The translations under genes were made by a program, and so were the position numbers. From positions 1-11,600 of the forward strand of contig JAZSQT010000027.1 in NCBI GenBank assembly GCA_045538075.1: a stretch of 11,600 nucleotides of DNA, in the 5' to 3' direction. Numbering within the stretch: position 1 is the stretch's first letter; the number at the start of each line of letters is the position of its first letter. The DNA is from JAZSQT01 sp045538075. Lineage in GTDB: Bacteria > Chrysiogenota > Deferribacteres > Deferribacterales > Mucispirillaceae. Positions 6,745-11,600 of this stretch are shown piece after piece. Under the pieces are notes generated by a model. The model did not search any database. It was not told the DNA's origin and saw only the letters and a program-made list of their open reading frames with translations.

Positions 6745-8481
6745 ATGAAAAAAGTTATGAGTGGTAATGAGGCTTATGCAAGGGGAGCGTATGAAGCTGG
6801 AGTTAGTTTTGTAAGTTCGTATCCAGGAACCCCTAGCACTGAAATTACTGAATATGTATCAAAGTATGATAATATTTATTCAGAATGGGCTATTAACGAA
6901 AAAGTAGCAACAGAAGCTGCCTTAGGTGCAAGTATTGCTGGTAAGAGAGCAATGACTTGTATGAAACATGTTGGTTTAAATTTAGCAGCAGAGCCACTTA
7001 TGACTGGAAGCTATACTGGTGTTAATGCAGGTATGGTTATAATTGTGGCAGATGATCCTAATATGCATTCATCTCAAAACGAACAAGATAGCAGAAATTA
7101 TGCACGTTTTGCTAAAGTTCCTATGCTTGAGCCAGCCGATAGTCAAGAGGCAAAAGATTTCATAAAACTTGCATTTGATATTTCAGAAAAGTTTTCTGTT
7201 CCAGTTATCGTTCGTTCTGAAACAAGAATTTCTCATAGTATGAGTGTCGTTTCATTAGAGGAACCAAAACAAAGTAATGAATTAGAATTTGAAAAAGATA
7301 GTGAAAAATGGGTTATGGTTCCAGTAAATGCTCGTAAGAGACATAGAATAGTAGAAGAAAGGTTAAAATGTTTACAAAGTTTTTCTGGGCAACTTGTAAA
7401 AATTGATGATGGAAGCAGTAGGTATGGTGTAGTTTGTTCTGGTATAAATTATCAATACGTTAAAGAAGCGTTGCCAGATGCAAAGGTATTCAAACTTGCT
7501 ATGGTTTGGCCATTACCAATTAAAGAAATTAATAAATTTGCACAAACGGTTTCAAAATTATACGTAGTAGAGGAGTTAGACCCTATTATTGAAACAGAGT
7601 TGAAGGCAGCTGGGATAGAAGTTGAACCATTAGATAGAGATATTTGTGGAGAATTGTCTCAAGATACTGTTGCAAAATTATTTGGTAATGAAGTAAAAAA
7701 TCATAATCTTGAAGAATTATCTCTTCCAGTTAGGCCACCAAATTTATGTCCAGGTTGTTCTCATAGAGGAATTTTTTATGCAATTTCTAAATTAAAATTA
7801 TTTTCTTTTGGTGATATAGGTTGTTACACTTTAGGAATGTTGCCTCCTTTAAATGCTATTAATACAACAGTATGTATGGGTGCAAGTGTATCTATGGCTC
7901 ATGGTGCTGATAGAGCTTCTAATGGAAAAGTTGCAAATAAATCTGTAGCAGTTATAGGTGATTCTACCTTCCTTCACACTGGTTTATTATCTCTTATTAA
8001 TTCTGTGTATAACAAGGGTGCATCAACTATCGTTCTTCTTGATAACAGAATTACTGGCATGACTGGTCATCAGCCAAATCCTGCATCTGGTTTTACTATA
8101 AAAGGAGATGTTGCACCATCAATTGATTTTGTTGAAATGTGTAAAGCATCTGGTGTTAAAAATATTAGAGTTGTTAATCCTTTTGATGTAGATGAATGTA
8201 TTAAAATATTAAAAGAAGAAGTAGAAAAAGAAGAAGTTAGTGTTATTATTACAAATAAACCGTGTATATTTGCTGATAAATCAGTAATTTTGCCTTCACT
8301 TTTTATTGATAAAGATAAATGCACAGGTTGTACAATTTGCACAAAATTAGGTTGTCCTGCAATAAATTGGGATAAATCAGCTAAAAAAGCCTCTATAGAT
8401 AATTCAATGTGCACGGGTTGCGATTTATGTATTAAAGTGTGTAAGTTTTCAGCAATTTTAAAAGAGGAGGAAAGCAAGTAA
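6745..8481 (+). CDS. iorA: Indolepyruvate:ferredoxin oxidoreductase, alpha subunit
   Basis: IorA with IorB oxidatively decarboxylates aryl pyruvates (indolepyruvate, phenylpyruvate, hydroxyphenylpyruvate) with CoA to aryl-acetyl-CoA, passing electrons to ferredoxin in anaerobes. The 578-residue length fits. The N-terminal pyrimidine-binding domain has GNEAYARGAYEAGV (7-20), YPGTPSTEI (26-34) and SEWAINEKVA (46-55, with the Glu of the cofactor site). The TPP diphosphate domain has CPGCSHRG at 335-342 and GDSTFLHTGLLSL at 405-417 with LLDNRITGMTGHQP at 430-443. The C-terminus carries two 4Fe-4S sites: Cys526, 529, 532, 537 and Cys556, 559, 562, 566. In the second, the usual Cys-Pro is Cys-Lys. 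ATG 6745 matches the family start; an in-frame upstream TTG at 6724 falls inside the previous gene. iorB starts immediately after the stop. Confidence 0.96.
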   Translation: MKKVMSGNEAYARGAYEAGVSFVSSYPGTPSTEITEYVSKYDNIYSEWAINEKVATEAALGASIAGKRAMTCMKHVGLNLAAEPLMTGSYTGVNAGMVIIVADDPNMHSSQNEQDSRNYARFAKVPMLEPADSQEAKDFIKLAFDISEKFSVPVIVRSETRISHSMSVVSLEEPKQSNELEFEKDSEKWVMVPVNARKRHRIVEERLKCLQSFSGQLVKIDDGSSRYGVVCSGINYQYVKEALPDAKVFKLAMVWPLPIKEINKFAQTVSKLYVVEELDPIIETELKAAGIEVEPLDRDICGELSQDTVAKLFGNEVKNHNLEELSLPVRPPNLCPGCSHRGIFYAISKLKLFSFGDIGCYTLGMLPPLNAINTTVCMGASVSMAHGADRASNGKVANKSVAVIGDSTFLHTGLLSLINSVYNKGASTIVLLDNRITGMTGHQPNPASGFTIKGDVAPSIDFVEMCKASGVKNIRVVNPFDVDECIKILKEEVEKEEVSVIITNKPCIFADKSVILPSLFIDKDKCTGCTICTKLGCPAINWDKSAKKASIDNSMCTGCDLCIKVCKFSAILKEEESK

Positions 8482-9045
8482 ATGGTTAAAAATATAATAA
8501 TGGCAGGCGTAGGTGGTCAAGGAATTATTCTTGCCAGTAATATTGCATGTGCAGCTCTTCTTCAATCAGGATATGACGTTAAAAAAAGTGAAATTCATGG
8601 TATGGCTCAACGTGGAGGAAGTGTGTTATCTTTCGTTAGATTTGGGGGAAAAGTGTATTCTCCAGTTGTTCCATTAGGCAGTGCAGATGTTATTATTTCT
8701 TTTGAAAATATGGAATTTTTACGTTATCTTGAATACGTAAATAAGAACACAATTTTAATATTAAATGAAAGAAAGATTATGCCACCATCTGTTTCTATAG
8801 GGAAAGAAGAATATCCAGTTAATTATATTAATGATTATAAAAGTAAATTTGCATCAGTATATGAAATAGATGCAGATAAGTTAGCTTCAGAAGCTGGAAA
8901 CTCAAAAGCAGCTGGAATGCCTTTATTAGGCGAATTATGTAAAATTTTAGAAATGGATAAAAGTATTTGGGAAGAAGTAATAAAAAATAGCGTTCCACAA
9001 AAAACAATAGATGTCAATATTAAAGCATTTAGAAGTGGTTTCTAA
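8482..9045 (+). CDS. iorB: Indolepyruvate:ferredoxin oxidoreductase, beta subunit
   Basis: This 187-residue protein is the gamma-type (catalytic CoA-side) subunit that pairs with IorA in the cytoplasmic complex. The N-terminus has GVGGQGIILASNIA (9-22), the nucleotide-fold-like glycine motif of the pyruvate/ketoisovalerate oxidoreductase gamma domain. SEIHGMAQRGGSV at 36-48 is the family's strongest signature. A mid-segment SADVIISFENMEFLRYL (67-83) and a C-terminal helix with AAGMPLLGELC (143-153) also match. The ATG follows the iorA stop without any gap, and AGGAGG at 8465-8470 is 11 nt upstream, within the iorA end. Such tight coupling fits equal production of both subunits. Confidence 0.95.
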   Translation: MVKNIIMAGVGGQGIILASNIACAALLQSGYDVKKSEIHGMAQRGGSVLSFVRFGGKVYSPVVPLGSADVIISFENMEFLRYLEYVNKNTILILNERKIMPPSVSIGKEEYPVNYINDYKSKFASVYEIDADKLASEAGNSKAAGMPLLGELCKILEMDKSIWEEVIKNSVPQKTIDVNIKAFRSGF

Positions 9046-9049
9046 TAAT

Positions 9050-9952
9050 ATGGCTTGTATTTTTGATTTACATATTCATTCTTCATATTCTTCAGATGGA
9101 TATTATACGCCAGAAGAAATTTATAAAAGAGTTAATAAATTAGGCGTTAAGTATTTTGCAATATCTGATCATAATGTAATTGAGGGTAGCAAAGAGTTAT
9201 ACGATGATTATCAAGGCGATTCTAATACTTTTTTAATACCATCAGTTGAAATTTCTGTATGGTATAAATCAGAAGAAATTCATATTCTTGCTTATGGAAT
9301 AGATTATAATTCTACCAACTTAAAATCTTGTTTATTAGAATATAAGAATAATGTGCCTAAACATACCAATTTAAGATGCCAAGCCTTAAGAAAAGCAGGA
9401 TTTTTTATTGACGATGAGGAATTGTATATTGAATCTAAAGGTGCAAAACCGTCCACAGTTACAATTTTGAATGTTATGAAAAAAGATAAAAGAAATAATA
9501 AGCTATTGTATGAGTATTTTTATGGTGAAAAATCAACATCACCATATATGAATTTCTACCTTGATTATAATGCTTATGGAAAACCTTGCTACGTTGATTT
9601 TGCACTTCTTGACTATTTTAAAATAGTAGAAATGTTAAAGAGTGAAGCATTTTTATCAATTGCTCACCCAATGCACTATTCAGAAGATATTTTAGAAGAT
9701 ATTATTATTGATGGTATTAAAGGTATAGAAGTATATTCAACGTATAAATATAAAAAACCTAAAGAATACTACTTTTCTTTAGCAGATAAATATAACCTTA
9801 CCGTTACTGGAGGTAGTGATTTTCATGGCGAAACACTAAAACCTGGTATAGAAATAGGTGATGTTAATGCAACTCAAAAAGAATTAGATAAAATATTAGA
9901 ATCACTGCACAAATATTCTAAAATACCATTAGTAAATCTAAAGTCATTATAA
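9050..9952 (+). CDS. PHP-domain phosphoesterase, YciV/TrpH (RNase AM)-like
   Basis: The 300-residue protein is a second, longer PHP enzyme unlike the one at 5516. Metal-site positions are visible: His8, His10 (DLHIHSSYSSDG), Asp16, His41 (ISDHN), Glu67 (SVEIS), His78 (EIHILAYG), His206 (IAHPMHY), Asp257 and His259 (GSDFHG). Length and the IHILAYGID and GGSDFHG segments resemble the YciV/TrpH group, whose E. coli member RNase AM removes nucleotides from 5' ends of RNA and acts on 3',5'-bisnucleotides. The middle inserted region (about 100-190) diverges from what I recall (the usual GRPH-like motif reads AKPS), so the substrate is uncertain. ATG 9050 is chosen because it places the first metal His at residue 8, 4 nt after the iorB stop; the in-frame TTG at 9011 lies within iorB. 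Convergent with the next gene. Confidence 0.8.
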   Translation: MACIFDLHIHSSYSSDGYYTPEEIYKRVNKLGVKYFAISDHNVIEGSKELYDDYQGDSNTFLIPSVEISVWYKSEEIHILAYGIDYNSTNLKSCLLEYKNNVPKHTNLRCQALRKAGFFIDDEELYIESKGAKPSTVTILNVMKKDKRNNKLLYEYFYGEKSTSPYMNFYLDYNAYGKPCYVDFALLDYFKIVEMLKSEAFLSIAHPMHYSEDILEDIIIDGIKGIEVYSTYKYKKPKEYYFSLADKYNLTVTGGSDFHGETLKPGIEIGDVNATQKELDKILESLHKYSKIPLVNLKSL

Positions 9953-10315
9953 TTAGTCTGTAACTACTTCCTTAAATTCTTCAAAAATATTATCAAGTTT
10001 AGATATATCAACTGTTCCCCAAGATTCTTCAATTCTATTTTTTCCTATACCTTTGCAATACAATACTGAAACTTTGTGAGAGTTTGGTAAAATTTTTACA
10101 TCAATAAAATGGTCATTTTTATTGAATGTTAAATCTATAGAACCATCTTCCTTTGGAGTTCCACTGACACTAAATCCATGAGATTTAAAATATCTTTTAG
10201 CAAGTTGAACTGCAAGTTCTATGTGAACTTCTGAAAAAGGTTCGCCTTTACCATAATTCCAACCTTGTTTTAATTTACTAAATTCTCTAATACGTAACTC
10301 AAAGTTCTCTCTCAT
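9953..10315 (-). CDS. Orphan 120-residue protein with a GWxxG-type motif
   Basis: I cannot assign a function. The protein has no membrane segment or signal peptide. It begins with a helix (REFSKLKQGWNYGKGEPFS, about 11-29), continues with a helix (ELAVQLAKRYFKSHGF), and then beta-rich stretches containing the SGTPKEDGSIDLTF segment (about 51-64) and DVKILPNSHKVSVLYC. A pattern of an L-x-x-GW(D/N) start followed by P-S and then a P-x-x-DG-x-I-x-L turn recurs in many small uncharacterised bacterial and phage-linked proteins, as I recall; the resemblance here is real to my eye but unproven. ATG at 10315-10313 has GAGG at 10324-10321, 5 nt upstream, and a good promoter. It is the only gene on this strand, and its stop codon abuts the stop of the convergent PHP gene. 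Confidence 0.7.
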   Translation of the reverse strand: MRENFELRIREFSKLKQGWNYGKGEPFSEVHIELAVQLAKRYFKSHGFSVSGTPKEDGSIDLTFNKNDHFIDVKILPNSHKVSVLYCKGIGKNRIEESWGTVDISKLDNIFEEFKEVVTD

Positions 10316-10329
10316 AACTACCTCAATTA

Positions 10330-10355
10330 ATAACTTAAATTATTATAACTTAAAT
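10330..10355. repeat. 11-bp direct repeat in the divergent intergenic region
   Basis: ATAACTTAAAT occurs exactly at 10330-10340 and again at 10345-10355, starts 15 bp apart. The second copy overlaps the -10 box of the - strand promoter. This layout would suit a tandem-binding regulator, but the low complexity of the region makes chance plausible. Confidence 0.5.
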
Positions 10356-10370
10356 ATTGCATTTTATAAA
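10342..10370 (-). promoter_or_regulatory. Candidate promoter of the - strand orphan gene
   Basis: Read on the - strand, TTTATA (10370-10365) and a perfect TATAAT (10347-10342) are separated by 17 bp. A start near 10335 would give a roughly 20-nt leader holding the GAGG ribosome site. The spacing and the perfect -10 make it a better candidate than others in this AT-rich gap. Confidence 0.5.
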
Positions 10371-10390
10371 TATAAGATTAATAATTTATC

Positions 10391-11600
10391 ATGATGTATA
10401 AAGAGAGATTAACTGAAATAAGTTTAAAAGGCAACAATATAATAAGTCTTTTTACTTCAATCCTTGCACTTTTTATGGGGTTTGGAGTAGTTGCTTTTTT
10501 TGGTGGTTCATCTTCATTTATCCAGAAAGGAATGGGATTAACTCCATCAGAAGTAGGTTTATTAGTATCAATTCCTACTTTAACAGGTGGATTACTGCGT
10601 ATTCCTTTCGGTGCTTGGTCTGATTCAAATGGTGGCAAAAAATCAATATTAATACTATTGATGTTATCTTTACTTGGTTTATTTATTTTTTCAATTATAG
10701 CTTTCATATATCCAGATGGCAATATACCAAAGAAATTATACTATTTATTATTATTTTGTGGTGCTTTAAGTGGTTGTGGTATTGGTGTTTTTACAGCTGG
10801 TATAGCTCATGTGTCTTATTGGTTTAAAATGTCAAATCAAGGAACAGCATTAGGAATATACTCTGGAATAGGGGGTATATCATCTGGTGTTATAACTATT
10901 TTAATATCTTTCGGTTTAATTTATTTTGGTTTTAAATACGTATATTTTATTTGGTTCTTATCTGTTTTAATAGGTATAATAATTTTTTTTATATTTGATA
11001 ATGATGCATGGTTTTTTCAATTAAAAAGAAATGGATATAATCAAAATGATGCAATTATAGAAGCAAAAAAACTTGGTCAAGAGGCTTTTCCAAAAGGTAA
11101 TACAAAAGTTAGCTTAATTACTGCTGCTAAAAATATAAAAAGTTGGGCATTATCAATAATATACTTTTCTGCATTTGGTGGTAGCCTTGCTTTAACATCA
11201 TGGTTACCTTTTTTTTGGGTATCTAATTACGGTTTTTCTATCATTAAAGCAGGAGTTATTACTGGCTTATTATCAATGTTATCTCCTATAACAAGAATTA
11301 TAGGAGGTAGATTATCTGACATTTATAGGGCAGAATATATAAATATGGTAGCATTATCTTTATGTATTACTGGAAGTTTAATTTTATCTTTTAGTTTATC
11401 GTCATCAATTAGTATCATTGGTATAGGTATAATGTTATCTGGGATTGGGTTATCTAATTCATCAGTATTTAAGTTAATTCCAGTTTATATTAATGGAGCA
11501 GTAGGTGGTGCTGCTGGTATAATTGGAGGGATTGGAGCAATTGGAGGGTTCGTTATTCCTCCCATATTAGGATATGTAGTAAACATATTAGGAAAAAATG
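10391..11600 (+). CDS. NarK/NNP-family major facilitator transporter (nitrate/nitrite-type), 3' end beyond the window
   Basis: An open frame from ATG 10391 (or 10394) runs to the window edge, giving 403 residues without a stop; NNP transporters usually have about 400-500. It has many hydrophobic helices consistent with a 12-helix MFS protein. GGLLRIPFGAWSDSNGGKK (66-84) in helix 2 holds Arg70, and SPITRIIGGRLSD (298-310) holds Arg302; both sit where NarK binds its anion. The helix-11 nitrate signature is clear as GGIGAIGGFVIPPILG (379-394). The helix-5 counterpart reads GTALGIYSGIGGISSG (151-166), with Gly where I recall a conserved Asn in the AGxGNxG pattern. Function is likely nitrate or nitrite movement across the inner membrane, but direction and substrate are uncertain. 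No strong Shine-Dalgarno sequence precedes either ATG. It is divergent from the orphan gene. Confidence 0.82.
   Translation, partial: MMYKERLTEISLKGNNIISLFTSILALFMGFGVVAFFGGSSSFIQKGMGLTPSEVGLLVSIPTLTGGLLRIPFGAWSDSNGGKKSILILLMLSLLGLFIFSIIAFIYPDGNIPKKLYYLLLFCGALSGCGIGVFTAGIAHVSYWFKMSNQGTALGIYSGIGGISSGVITILISFGLIYFGFKYVYFIWFLSVLIGIIIFFIFDNDAWFFQLKRNGYNQNDAIIEAKKLGQEAFPKGNTKVSLITAAKNIKSWALSIIYFSAFGGSLALTSWLPFFWVSNYGFSIIKAGVITGLLSMLSPITRIIGGRLSDIYRAEYINMVALSLCITGSLILSFSLSSSISIIGIGIMLSGIGLSNSSVFKLIPVYINGAVGGAAGIIGGIGAIGGFVIPPILGYVVNILGKN

Noticed and set aside
8070..8477. 135-codon open frame on the - strand
   Set aside because: It is antisense to the IorA TPP and ferredoxin domains; no domain or ribosome site supports it.
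8835..9017. 60-codon open frame on the - strand
   Set aside because: It is antisense to the iorB 3' half with no supporting signal.
10357..10376. TTGCAT and TATAAG as a promoter for the NarK-type gene
   Set aside because: The boxes are only 8 bp apart, too close for a sigma-70-type promoter.
10375..10390. GATTAA...TTTATC as an FNR-like palindrome before the NarK-type gene
   Set aside because: The half sites match poorly and the core spacing is wrong for TTGAT-N4-ATCAA.
10378..10722. 114-codon open frame on the - strand
   Set aside because: It is antisense to the start of the NarK-type gene, which has clear transporter motifs on the + strand.
1..11600. CRISPR array, insertion sequence, tRNA or defence system
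   Set aside because: No regularly spaced repeats, transposase, integrase, cloverleaf or nuclease/effector gene pair was seen on either strand.

Overview
The window is AT-rich (by eye about 30% G+C) and densely packed with ordinary bacterial housekeeping genes, almost all on the + strand. The set suggests an anaerobic or nitrate-respiring Gram-negative-type bacterium: ZapA with 6S RNA beside it, RNase Y, indolepyruvate:ferredoxin oxidoreductase (IorAB) and a NarK-family transporter. A low-GC member of the Deferribacterota (Mucispirillum-like) would fit, but that placement is inference from gene content and base composition.

Positions 1-3953 hold a cell-division, RNA and DNA-maintenance cluster: the end of a short coiled-coil protein (ZapB-like), zapA, a 6S RNA filling the zapA-rarA gap, rarA, the 5-formyltetrahydrofolate cyclo-ligase gene, and rny. 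The three protein genes after the RNA are translationally close: 8-nt and 1-nt overlaps, and a strong Shine-Dalgarno sequence that fixes the rny start. The block ends in a clear intrinsic terminator at 3917-3953.

Positions 3965-9952 hold a second run: a DUF502 membrane protein, aroE (11-nt overlap), a short gap with a possible promoter, a PHP-domain phosphoesterase, a single-pass membrane protein of unknown function, iorA, iorB and a second PHP-domain phosphoesterase. From the first PHP gene onward the gaps are 1-4 nt or less, so these five genes look like one transcription unit centred on IorAB, which oxidises aryl pyruvates from aromatic amino acids to aryl-CoA with reduced ferredoxin.

Positions 9953-11600 differ. 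A 120-residue orphan gene lies on the - strand, its stop codon abutting that of the second PHP gene. Across a 75-bp divergent intergenic region carrying an 11-bp direct repeat and a good promoter for the orphan, a NarK/NNP-type major facilitator gene runs off the right edge. I found no CRISPR array, insertion sequence, tRNA, rRNA or prophage signature, and nothing that amounts to a new multi-gene system. The most informative points are the 6S RNA locus, the orphan - strand gene, the membrane protein riding with iorAB, and the altered nitrate-signature motif in the transporter.
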